NCBI GenBank assembly: GCA_900548955.1
Contig: URMQ01000004.1
Location: forward strand, 1 to 35,558
Source: an uncultured Eggerthella sp.
GTDB taxonomy: Bacteria > Actinomycetota > Coriobacteriia > Coriobacteriales > Eggerthellaceae
Direction: 5' to 3'
Length of the DNA stretch: 35,558 nucleotides
Within the stretch, counting starts at the first letter, position 1. Each line of letters opens with the position of its first letter. Position numbers and translations under genes: made by a program. Under the pieces are notes generated by a model. The model saw nothing but the letters and a program-made list of their open reading frames with translations. It ran no database searches and was not told the origin of the DNA. Positions 16,475-23,731 of the stretch are shown here, one piece after another.

Positions 16475-16906
16475 ATGTCAAAAGCTATTCAGCATGAAGA
16501 GAGGGTTACTGCGCGTAAAAATGCATTGCAGTTGCTCTATCAGTCAGAAATTTTAAATATTACTCCTCAATCTTTGATAGAGGAGCGTCTTTTAGTTCCT
16601 GAAACGCAAGGTTTAGATGATTATGCAGTTATGCTTCTTCATCTTGCTGTGGACCACCAAGATGATATTGACAAGCGTATTGTTTCAGCAAGCGAAAATT
16701 GGACGATGGATCGTATGCCAATAGTCGATCGCTCATTATTGCGTCTTGCTGCTAGTGAAATGTGCTATGTCGATGATGTTCCCGTTTCGGTATCAATTAA
16801 TGAAGCGGTGAACTTAGCCAAAGAATTTGGCGGAGAAAATTCTCCTCGCTTTGTTAATGGTATTTTAGGCAGAATTGCTATCCATCTTGAAGAGGAGCAG
16901 GCGTAA
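16475..16906 (+). CDS. nusB: Transcription antitermination factor NusB
   Basis: 143 aa, all-helical. NusB with NusE (S10) binds boxA in rRNA leaders. Typical features are the N-terminal ARKNALQLLYQSE, MPIVDRSLLRLAASEM in the middle, and DVPVSVSINEAVNLAKEFGGENSPRFVNGILGRI at the C-terminus (given here as the family signature spanning residues 107-140). The ATG is preceded by a weak TTAGG. It lies 11 bases after asp23 and abuts xseB. Confidence 0.95.
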   Translation: MSKAIQHEERVTARKNALQLLYQSEILNITPQSLIEERLLVPETQGLDDYAVMLLHLAVDHQDDIDKRIVSASENWTMDRMPIVDRSLLRLAASEMCYVDDVPVSVSINEAVNLAKEFGGENSPRFVNGILGRIAIHLEEEQA

Positions 16907-17194
16907 ATGTCTTATGACGATGCTCGCTCATTTGAGGATATTAAGACTCGTTTAGATGAAATTGTCTCGTTAGTCAGTGATGATTCGCTGCCTTTAGACG
17001 AGGCCCTTGATCTTTACGAAGAAGCAGTGGGTATAGGCCTTCAGGCTTCACGTATTATGGAAGAGGGTATTGCCGAAAAGGAAGCCGAACAAGCGGCACA
17101 AGCCTTACAAGATGCAATATCTAATGAAACTAAGGGTGATTCTGGATTTTTGAGTGATTCTTCTTCTAATGAAGATAATTCAGTTTCTAATTAG
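16907..17194 (+). CDS. xseB: Exodeoxyribonuclease VII small subunit
   Basis: 95 aa. XseB binds XseA to form exonuclease VII, which degrades single-stranded DNA. The family signature is present: FEDIKTRLDEIVSLVSDDS, then LPLDEALDLYEEAVGIGLQ. The Ser/Asn-rich tail after residue 70 is unstructured. The ATG directly follows the nusB TAA. The large subunit gene xseA, which commonly precedes xseB, is absent from the window. Confidence 0.88.
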   Translation: MSYDDARSFEDIKTRLDEIVSLVSDDSLPLDEALDLYEEAVGIGLQASRIMEEGIAEKEAEQAAQALQDAISNETKGDSGFLSDSSSNEDNSVSN

Positions 17195-17244
17195 TAGCAG
17201 GTTTTCTTAGTACGTGAAGTGTTTATGGGGAGGGAGGTACACAC

Positions 17245-19122
17245 ATGGCACGCATTCTAGACTCCATAGATGCACCTGATAAATTGAAGTTATTAACCGA
17301 TGAGGAACTTTCTATCCTTGCCGGTGAAATTCGAGAAGAAATTGTTCAGGTTACCTCTAAAACGGGTGGCCATGTTGCCTCTAGTTTAGGTGCTGTAGAG
17401 ATTATTCTTGCAGTACATTCTTTGATTGATTCTCCTAAAGATCGTTTTCTTTTCGATGTAGGACATCAATCGTATGCTCATATGCTTATTACTGGTCGCC
17501 TTGGTGAATTTCCTACGCTTCGCCAATACCAGGGTCTATCGGGCTTTCCGAAACCGCTAAGTAATCCTCATGATGTTCATCCTTCTGGTCATGCGTCAGA
17601 TTCGCTTTCCGTTGCCTGTGGCTTGGCTCGTGCTCGCGATTTGCGTGGTTCTCACGAAAAGATTGTTGCGCTTATTGGTGATGCTTCGCTTGCGGGTGGA
17701 ATGGCATTTGAAGCGCTTAATGATTTAGGGCAAGCGCAAACGCCACTTGTGATTATTTTGAACGACAATGAGATGTCAATCTCTCGCAATGTTGGAGCTA
17801 TGGCTAAGCATTTGGGTGGCTTGCGTATCTCGAATAATTACCGCAAAAGTCGAGATTCTATGCAGGATTTCATGGAATCTTCGCTTGGCCCCGCGGGTAA
17901 AGCGTTTGTCAAATTTGGAAAGTCGGCTAAAGATTCTTTAAAGCAATTTGTTCTTCCCGATACGATGCTGTTTGAACAGCTTGGTATTGTTTGTACTCCA
18001 CCGGTAGATGGTCATAATATTACGGCTTTGAAGTCAACGTTGCGCCGCGCTCTTTCTTCTGATGTTCCAGTATTGGTTCATGTGGTAACTAAAAAAGGCG
18101 CAGGATATGGTCCAGCTGAAGAAGACCCTTCTCGATTCCACGGCGTTGGGCCTTATGATATTGCAACAGGTAAATCAACTAAAACTGCTTCATCGGTTCT
18201 TACTTATACACAAGCCTTCAGCGCCGCCTTTGAACAAGAAGCACTTCGTGATCCTCGTGTTTGCGCCATCTCTGCTGCTATGGTCGATGGCACGGGACTT
18301 CGTCAGTTCGCCAATGAGCACCCTGAGCGAGTTTTTGATGTCGGTATTGCCGAAGGTCATGCTGTTGGTATGGCCAGCGGTCTTGCTTTGGGAGGGCAAA
18401 AGCCTGTTGTTGCACTGTACTCAACGTTTTTGCAAAGAGCAATTGATCAAGTGATTATTAACGTTGCTCTTAGTAATTTAGATGTGGTGTTTGCGATTGA
18501 TAGAGCTGGTCTTGTAGGCGATGATGGACCAACGCATCACGGCATGTTCGACATGGCTCTTTTGCGCAGTGTTCCTAATATGAAAATTCTTGCTCCTTCG
18601 AATGAAGCTGAATTGGTTCATGCGCTTCACACGGCACTTATGATTTCGGGTCCAGTTGCACTGCGTTATCCTCGAGGTTCTGCTCAAGGTATTCCTTTGC
18701 CTCAGGATGCACTGTATATGAAGCCAGGCTGTGCTCGTGTGATTCGTGATGGTAGTGATGCTGCAATTCTTGCTTTTGGTCGAATGGTTTCTTATGCACT
18801 CTCTGCTGCCGATATTCTTTCCGAAGAGGGCATTTCTGTTCGTGTGGTAGATATGCGTTGGGTTAAACCGTTAGATATTGAAGCAATCAAAGATGCTGCT
18901 ACTACAGGCGTTGTTCTCACTGTTGAGGATGGTATTGCAACCGGGGGCGCTGGCGAAGGCGTAATGGATGTATTGCAGTGCGCTGGTTTGAATCCTAAAA
19001 GTAGAGTTCTTGGAATTCCTGATACGTTCGTTGAACAGGGAAGTGTTGATCAACTGTTTGCTGATCTCGGCTTAGATGCTCAAGGTATTGCAACAGCAAT
19101 TCGTAATCTCGTTCGTTCTTAA
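17245..19122 (+). CDS. dxs: 1-deoxy-D-xylulose-5-phosphate synthase
   Basis: 625 aa, full length. It condenses pyruvate and glyceraldehyde-3-phosphate in a TPP-dependent reaction, the first step of the MEP isoprenoid pathway. Motifs: TGGHVASSLGAVEI with the catalytic His43, FDVGHQSYAHMLITGR, the TPP-binding IGDASLAGGMAFEALN ending at ILNDNEMSIS, GIAEGHAVGMASG with the catalytic Glu, DRAGLVGDDGPTHHGMFD and RYPRGSAQG. The TPP motif reads GDA (145-147) rather than GDG. ATG start with GGGAGGT at 17232-17238. A terminator follows. Confidence 0.95.
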   Translation: MARILDSIDAPDKLKLLTDEELSILAGEIREEIVQVTSKTGGHVASSLGAVEIILAVHSLIDSPKDRFLFDVGHQSYAHMLITGRLGEFPTLRQYQGLSGFPKPLSNPHDVHPSGHASDSLSVACGLARARDLRGSHEKIVALIGDASLAGGMAFEALNDLGQAQTPLVIILNDNEMSISRNVGAMAKHLGGLRISNNYRKSRDSMQDFMESSLGPAGKAFVKFGKSAKDSLKQFVLPDTMLFEQLGIVCTPPVDGHNITALKSTLRRALSSDVPVLVHVVTKKGAGYGPAEEDPSRFHGVGPYDIATGKSTKTASSVLTYTQAFSAAFEQEALRDPRVCAISAAMVDGTGLRQFANEHPERVFDVGIAEGHAVGMASGLALGGQKPVVALYSTFLQRAIDQVIINVALSNLDVVFAIDRAGLVGDDGPTHHGMFDMALLRSVPNMKILAPSNEAELVHALHTALMISGPVALRYPRGSAQGIPLPQDALYMKPGCARVIRDGSDAAILAFGRMVSYALSAADILSEEGISVRVVDMRWVKPLDIEAIKDAATTGVVLTVEDGIATGGAGEGVMDVLQCAGLNPKSRVLGIPDTFVEQGSVDQLFADLGLDAQGIATAIRNLVRS

Positions 19123-19151
19123 ATACTCAGTTTCATATTTCTAATTGTTTC

Positions 19152-19184
19152 AACAAGATGACGTGATCGGGCATCTTGTTTCTA
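19152..19184 (+). terminator. Rho-independent terminator after dxs
   Basis: AACAAGATG (19152-19160) pairs perfectly with CATCTTGTT (19172-19180) around an 11-base loop. TCT follows the TT of the stem, giving a short T-rich tail. Confidence 0.7.
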
Positions 19185-19270
19185 AGTTGTGTCCTGTTTG
19201 CTTCTTTATTATTTCGAGAAGTTTTAAAGAGCGTAAACATGAATTCACCTAGAGAAATAAAATCAAGAGG

Positions 19271-19291
19271 AGTGTCAGGATAACAGTGTCA
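19271..19291 (+). repeat. AGTGTCA direct repeat in the amt leader
   Basis: AGTGTCA occurs at 19271-19277 and again at 19285-19291, 14 bases start to start, in the 202-base gap between dxs and the ammonium channel gene. It is 20 bases upstream of the AGGAGGT site. It could be an operator half-site pair, but no known nitrogen-regulator consensus is recognised. Confidence 0.3.
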
Positions 19292-19324
19292 ATACGTGCC
19301 ACGGATTTTTAGGAGGTATGCACG

Positions 19325-20593
19325 ATGTATGACACTGGAGCAACCGCATTCATGCTTGTGTGTGCAATGTTGGTTCTACTCATGACCCCAGGTGTTGCAT
19401 TTTTTTACGGCGGATTGGCGCGTCGTAAAAATGTAGTCAATACCATGTTTATGTCTTTTGTAATTATTGGGGTTGTTGGTCTTGTTTGGATCCTTGCTGG
19501 ATGGAGTATTGCCTATGGTGGCGATGGTTCGAATCCATTTTTCGGTGGATTTGACCAGCTTGGATGCCTGACGTCCGTATCCGATATGCTTGCAGAAGCA
19601 CAAGCGCCAGAAGATGGAAGTTATCCTTCTATCATTGATATTTTGTTCCAGGCTGCTTTTGCCATGATTACCGCAGCTATTATTGGAGGTGCAGTTGCAG
19701 GTCGAATGAAGTTTGCGCCTTTTATCGCGTTTATTACGGTTTGGGTATTGGTAATTTATGCTCCTCTTGCTCACATGGTTTGGGGCGGCGAAGGAAGCTT
19801 TATTGGCGATATGATTGGCGCGCTTGACTTTGCTGGTGGCGACGTTGTCCATATCAGTTCTGGTTTAACGGGCTTAGTTCTTTGTATTTTGCTTGGTAAG
19901 CGTCGAGGGTTTGGCGCAATTGCTCATCGTCCCCATAACGTTCCATTCGTAGTGTTGGGTGCAACGCTTCTCTGGTTTGGATGGTTTGGCTTTAATGGCG
20001 GTTCCGAATTTGCTGCAGATGGTATTGCTGCTCTTGCAGTGTTAAATTCCGTGATTGCTTCTGGTGCAGCAATGATTTCCTGGATGGTAGTTGAGAGTGC
20101 AAAAACGGGAAAGCCAACCTTAGTTGGCGCTGCAACTGGTTTGGTTGCGGGTCTGGTAGTAATTACTCCTGCCGCTGGTTTTGTTGAGCCTTGGGCAGCT
20201 CTTGTGATGGGCTTGATCGTTTCCCCAATATGCTATTTTGCAATTTCTTACCTTAAAGCCAAGCTTGGCTACGACGATGCTCTTGATGCGTTTGGTTGTC
20301 ATTGTGTTGGTGGTATAACAGGCGGTATTTTGACGGGCGTATTTTGTGTGCCAAGTTTATCTTGGACCGAATTTGGTGGCTTGCTCTACACCGGCGATTT
20401 CACGCTTTTGGGTGCTCAGGTTTTAGGCATTTTGGTAACGGTAGTATTTGTTGCAATTGGAGCTTTGGTAATAGGCCTTGTAGTAAAGGCACTCTTTGGA
20501 GGTCTGCGAGTTTCTAAAGAGCAAGAGGCATATGGTATGGACCTTGCAGCTCACAATGAATCTGCTTACCCCGCCTTTATTGGCCTTGATTAA
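19325..20593 (+). CDS. amt: Ammonium transporter (Amt family)
   Basis: 422 aa. An integral membrane channel with about 11 hydrophobic segments that imports ammonium. Visible family sequence: TPGVAFFYGGLARRKNVVNTM near the N-terminus, YAPLAHMVWG, the first pore His in VVHISSGLTGL, LLWFGWFGFNGGS, and the second pore His in FGCHCVGGITGGILTG. The C-terminal cytoplasmic tail (GLRVSKEQEAYGMDLAAHNE) is the part to which PII normally docks. The ATG follows AGGAGGT (19311-19317). Paired with a PII gene 35 bases downstream, as in many bacteria. Confidence 0.96.
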   Translation: MYDTGATAFMLVCAMLVLLMTPGVAFFYGGLARRKNVVNTMFMSFVIIGVVGLVWILAGWSIAYGGDGSNPFFGGFDQLGCLTSVSDMLAEAQAPEDGSYPSIIDILFQAAFAMITAAIIGGAVAGRMKFAPFIAFITVWVLVIYAPLAHMVWGGEGSFIGDMIGALDFAGGDVVHISSGLTGLVLCILLGKRRGFGAIAHRPHNVPFVVLGATLLWFGWFGFNGGSEFAADGIAALAVLNSVIASGAAMISWMVVESAKTGKPTLVGAATGLVAGLVVITPAAGFVEPWAALVMGLIVSPICYFAISYLKAKLGYDDALDAFGCHCVGGITGGILTGVFCVPSLSWTEFGGLLYTGDFTLLGAQVLGILVTVVFVAIGALVIGLVVKALFGGLRVSKEQEAYGMDLAAHNESAYPAFIGLD

Positions 20594-20628
20594 ATCTTAT
20601 TACCAACCTAAACGGAATAGGAGTATCT

Positions 20629-20967
20629 ATGAAACGTATAGCAGCGGTAGTTCGACCCGAAAAGCTTGAACCTTTAAAAGAAGCGCTCTTTAATGCGAAT
20701 ATTTGCGGCATGACAATTTATCAAGTGCATGGTTGCGGTAATCAGCATGGGTGGAAAGAGTACTTTCGTGGAAGTGAAGTATTCTTAAACATGATTCCGA
20801 AAGTGAAATTCGAAATCGTAGTTACTGATGATCAAGTGGATTCTTTGGTAAAACTCATTGCTGACACTGCGCAAACTGGTGAAGTGGGTGATGGCAAAAT
20901 ATTTGTTTCCGATATTGAACGGGTAATTCGTGTTCGTACAGGAGAAGAAAACCAAGATGCGGTATAA
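20629..20967 (+). CDS. PII nitrogen regulatory protein
   Basis: 112 aa, the exact PII length. PII trimers sense ATP/ADP and 2-oxoglutarate and plug the ammonium channel. Conserved parts: G-x-Q-x-G in the T-loop (Q39), FRGSE (46-50), IPKVKFEIVV (K58, K60), AQTGEVGDGKIFV in the B-loop, and VIRVRTGEE at the C-terminus. The residue aligning with the uridylylated Tyr51 of E. coli is Val51, so GlnD-type modification at this site is impossible; a Ser is present at position 49. AGGAG lies ahead of the ATG. Co-transcribed with amt, so GlnK-like in role. Confidence 0.95.
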   Translation: MKRIAAVVRPEKLEPLKEALFNANICGMTIYQVHGCGNQHGWKEYFRGSEVFLNMIPKVKFEIVVTDDQVDSLVKLIADTAQTGEVGDGKIFVSDIERVIRVRTGEENQDAV

Positions 20968-21081
20968 CCTTCGTTTCTCTTAAAAAATCTTCATCATTTG
21001 TTTGCTAGTCGATAATAATTAGTTCAAAATGAGCTATATTCATTTAGTTACAAAAAAAGACGTAGAGAAAGGATCGCTAAG

Positions 21082-22614
21082 ATGACACGTAAGATTGCTA
21101 TCTTCGATACCACCTTGCGCGACGGTGAACAGTCGCCAGGCGCTTCAATGAATTCTGAAGAAAAATTGGTAATCACGCGTCAGCTACTACGTCTAAATGT
21201 TGATGTTATTGAGGCAGGTTTTCCCGTTTCTTCTCCAGGAGATTTCAAGTCTGTACAGCAAATTGCTGCAGAAGTAGGGGACAAAGCAGTTGTTTGTGCT
21301 TTAACGCGTGCGGTTGAAAAGGATATTGATTCAGCAGCTGATGCATTGAAGGATTGCGCTCGTCCTCGTATTCATACAGGAATTGGCGTTTCTCATAGTC
21401 ACATTTATGACAAGCTGCGCACTACTCCTGAAAAGATCATTGAACGCGCGGTAAACGCTGTTAAGTATGCAAAGAAATACGTTGAAGATGTTGAGTTTTA
21501 TGCTGAGGATGCAGGCCGTTCAGATTATGAATTCTTGGCTAAGGTAGTACAAGCCGTAATTGAAGCTGGTGCAACCGTAGTTAATATCCCTGATACCACT
21601 GGTTATTCAATGCCAGATGAATTCGGTCGTCGAATTCGCTTCCTTATGGAAAACGTTACCAATGTTGATAAGGCGTGTATATCCGTCCACTGTCACAACG
21701 ATCTTGGTATGGCAACCGCACTTTCTTTGGCTGGCGTTCAAAACGGTGCAACTCAGGTTGAATGTACCATTAATGGTCTAGGTGAACGTGCAGGTAATAC
21801 TGCTATGGAAGAAGTAGTAATGGCCTTGAAGATGCACGGTGAAGAGCTCGATGGTCATACTGATATTAATACGCGTGAATTTATCCGTGCTTCTCGTTTA
21901 GTTTCTTCAATAACAGGTTTCGTTGTTCAGCCTAATAAAGCTATCGTAGGTGCTAATGCTTTTGCACATTCTTCTGGAATTCACCAGGATGGTGTTATTA
22001 AGGCTCGTACCACCTACGAGATCATTGATCCTGCAGAGGTTGGTGCAGGACAGAGCGCTATTATTCTTTCTGCTCGTTCTGGACGTGCAGCGTTGCGCCA
22101 TCGTCTTGAAGCTCTTGGTTTCAAAATTGAAGGTCAGGCATTCGAAGATCTCTACAATGCATTTCTTGATTTGGCCGACAAGAAAAAGGAAGTATACGAC
22201 GAAGATCTTGAATCTTTAGTTGGTGAGCATAACCGTAACCAGACTGCAACGTATACCTTGAAGTCGGTTCAAATTTCTTGTGGTCAGCCTCTTATTCCTA
22301 CCGCTACCGTTACTTTGTGTGATGCTGAAGATAGGGAATTTGTTGCATGCTCTACTGGTACAGGCCCAGTTGACGCTTTGTATAAGGCTGTTAATGAAAT
22401 CGTTGATATTGAAAATGATTTGACAGAATTTGCTGTTCAAAGCGTAACGCGTGGTATTGATGCATTAGGCGAAGTAACCATTCGAGTTACTGATGCTGAT
22501 GGCATGGTATTCTCTGGCCGCGGCGCTGACGGAGACATTATTGTTTCTTCCGCTAAGGCTTATCTGAATGCTTTGAATCGTTTAATTTCACATAGATCCG
22601 AAAAGGCTAAGTAA
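21082..22614 (+). CDS. leuA: 2-isopropylmalate synthase
   Basis: 510 aa, the long LeuA form. It condenses acetyl-CoA with 2-ketoisovalerate, the first committed step to leucine. Catalytic motifs: FDTTLRDGEQSPGASM, AGFPVSSPGDF, VHCHNDLGMATALS with metal His ligands, GLGERAGNTAMEE and AHSSGIHQDGV. The C-terminal third is the LeuA allosteric dimer domain (leucine feedback), including SAKAYLNALNRL. ATG with AAAGGA (21068-21073) eight bases upstream. leuB, leuC and leuD are not present in the window. Homocitrate or citramalate synthase are less likely given the length and motifs. Confidence 0.93.
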   Translation: MTRKIAIFDTTLRDGEQSPGASMNSEEKLVITRQLLRLNVDVIEAGFPVSSPGDFKSVQQIAAEVGDKAVVCALTRAVEKDIDSAADALKDCARPRIHTGIGVSHSHIYDKLRTTPEKIIERAVNAVKYAKKYVEDVEFYAEDAGRSDYEFLAKVVQAVIEAGATVVNIPDTTGYSMPDEFGRRIRFLMENVTNVDKACISVHCHNDLGMATALSLAGVQNGATQVECTINGLGERAGNTAMEEVVMALKMHGEELDGHTDINTREFIRASRLVSSITGFVVQPNKAIVGANAFAHSSGIHQDGVIKARTTYEIIDPAEVGAGQSAIILSARSGRAALRHRLEALGFKIEGQAFEDLYNAFLDLADKKKEVYDEDLESLVGEHNRNQTATYTLKSVQISCGQPLIPTATVTLCDAEDREFVACSTGTGPVDALYKAVNEIVDIENDLTEFAVQSVTRGIDALGEVTIRVTDADGMVFSGRGADGDIIVSSAKAYLNALNRLISHRSEKAK

Positions 22615-23112
22615 TTGTACTGCCTAGACTGTGGAACAAAGATTAGTGATGACGAGCTGCAGTGTCCCAACTGCGGCTCGTCCGTTGCTGTAATGAAAGA
22701 ACGTTTTGCGAAAGCCAAAGAAATGGTTACTTACACCGATGCGGTAGGAGTAGATAAAACTACCAAGCTTCCGCTGGTTGAGCAGCGTTCTTATACGGAT
22801 AAGGATGGTAATCCCTTGGATCCTTCTAAGGAAGTAGACCTTAAAGATATTACTGCTCACGAGCATGATTTACGCGCTATTCCTGAAATCGGCGATAAAG
22901 ATCCGTATGTTACAAAACCCATGCAAAAAATTGTTTCTGATTCGGGAAAAGTTGTTGCTGATGTAGATAAAGACCATAAAGCATATTTACAAGATGTACC
23001 CGAAATTAAAACATGGCATAGAGTTGTAGGTATTATTATTTGTCTGATTATTGCCTTTTCGTTTATGTGGGTTAATGGTTCTACGTGGCTTCGAATTTTC
23101 AACATTATCTAG
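22615..23112 (+). CDS. Zinc-ribbon protein with a C-terminal membrane helix
   Basis: 165 aa, family not recognised. The N-terminus is a two-CxxC zinc ribbon (C3, C6, C17, C20: CLDCG ... CPNCG). A polar middle follows, and a single hydrophobic segment (about 136-158: RVVGIIICLIIAFSFMWV) sits near the C-terminus, so the ribbon probably faces the cytoplasm on a tail-anchored protein. The TTG start directly follows the leuA TAA, with AAAAGG at 22601-22606. No catalytic motif is seen. It closes the leuA unit and precedes the rimP promoter. Confidence 0.75.
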   Translation: MYCLDCGTKISDDELQCPNCGSSVAVMKERFAKAKEMVTYTDAVGVDKTTKLPLVEQRSYTDKDGNPLDPSKEVDLKDITAHEHDLRAIPEIGDKDPYVTKPMQKIVSDSGKVVADVDKDHKAYLQDVPEIKTWHRVVGIIICLIIAFSFMWVNGSTWLRIFNII

Positions 23113-23119
23113 AACGTAT

Positions 23120-23149
23120 TTGCACTTGATCGTATAAATATGGTATAAA
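23120..23149 (+). promoter_or_regulatory. Promoter of the rimP-nusA-infB operon
   Basis: TTGCAC (23120-23125) and, 18 bases on, TATAAA (23144-23149), the latter extended by an upstream TGG (23141-23143), fit a sigma70-type extended -10 promoter. The start point would be near 23156, leaving a leader of roughly 90 bases before rimP. Confidence 0.55.
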
Positions 23150-23156
23150 TAATTCA

Positions 23157-23170
23157 CATGTGAAAACATG
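23157..23170 (+). promoter_or_regulatory. Small GAAA-loop hairpin in the rimP leader
   Basis: CATGT (23157-23161) and ACATG (23166-23170) enclose a GAAA tetraloop. It lies at the very start of the predicted leader RNA and would form the 5' hairpin of the transcript. Confidence 0.4.
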
Positions 23171-23189
23171 ATAGCTTTCGTTGTTGGTT

Positions 23190-23217
23190 AGGAAGTGGGC
23201 TTTGTTCCCGCTTCTTT
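23190..23217 (+). terminator. Terminator-like attenuator in the rimP leader
   Basis: GAAGTGGG (23193-23200 region) pairs with CCCGCTTC around TTTGT with one G-T pair, followed at once by TTTTGTTTG. It lies between the promoter and the rimP start. It could end the leuA transcript or act as a regulated attenuator of the nusA operon. Confidence 0.65.
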
Positions 23218-23247
23218 TGTTTGTTAAGGGTTGAAGGAGGGAAATGG

Positions 23248-23718
23248 ATGCTTACCGGCAAGGCACGCATGCTTTTAGAAGCTCTCGAACCTCATGCTAG
23301 TGCACATAACATGGAAATAGTTACAGTTGAATTAGTAGGTTCTCGTAAGGCTCCGACCATCCGTGTTTATCTAGATTGTGAAGGCGGTATCGGATTCGAG
23401 GAGCTTTCATCGGCTCAAGAATGGGTGAATTCCGTAATGGATGAACTCGATCCGTTCCCTGGTGCGTATACCTTGGAAGTTTCTTCACCAGGCATCGATC
23501 GTCCCTTACGAACGCTTGAACATTTTGCTCGTTTTGCGGGCGAAAAAGCGCAGATTACCCTAAAGGAAGCTCATCAGGGCAGAGCAAAATGGGTTGGTAT
23601 TTTGGCAGGTATTGAAGATAATACCGTCCTACTTGATGTTGATGGTATTGTTGAACACCTTCCTTATGATGAAATAAAGAAAGCTCACGTCATTGGCAGA
23701 ATAGATTTCAGCGGGTAG
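23248..23718 (+). CDS. rimP: Ribosome maturation factor RimP
   Basis: 156 aa. RimP helps 30S subunit assembly. The N-terminal domain contains VELVGSRKAPTIRVYLDCEGGI, and the hallmark EVSSPGIDRPLRTLEHFARF (residues about 75-94) is intact. The C-terminal Sm-like domain follows. ATG 23248 is used since GGAGG (23236-23240) lies seven bases upstream. The in-frame TTG at 23221 has no site. First gene of the conserved rimP-nusA-ylxR-infB-rbfA operon; nusA begins 13 bases after its stop. Confidence 0.93.
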   Translation: MLTGKARMLLEALEPHASAHNMEIVTVELVGSRKAPTIRVYLDCEGGIGFEELSSAQEWVNSVMDELDPFPGAYTLEVSSPGIDRPLRTLEHFARFAGEKAQITLKEAHQGRAKWVGILAGIEDNTVLLDVDGIVEHLPYDEIKKAHVIGRIDFSG

Positions 23719-23731
23719 AAAGGACTTTTCC

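Noticed and set aside
20968..21081. Leader of leuA as a T-box, riboswitch or leucine attenuator
   Set aside because: No T-box sequence, no leader peptide with Leu codons and no terminator hairpin could be found. TATATT at 21035-21040 has no -35 partner.
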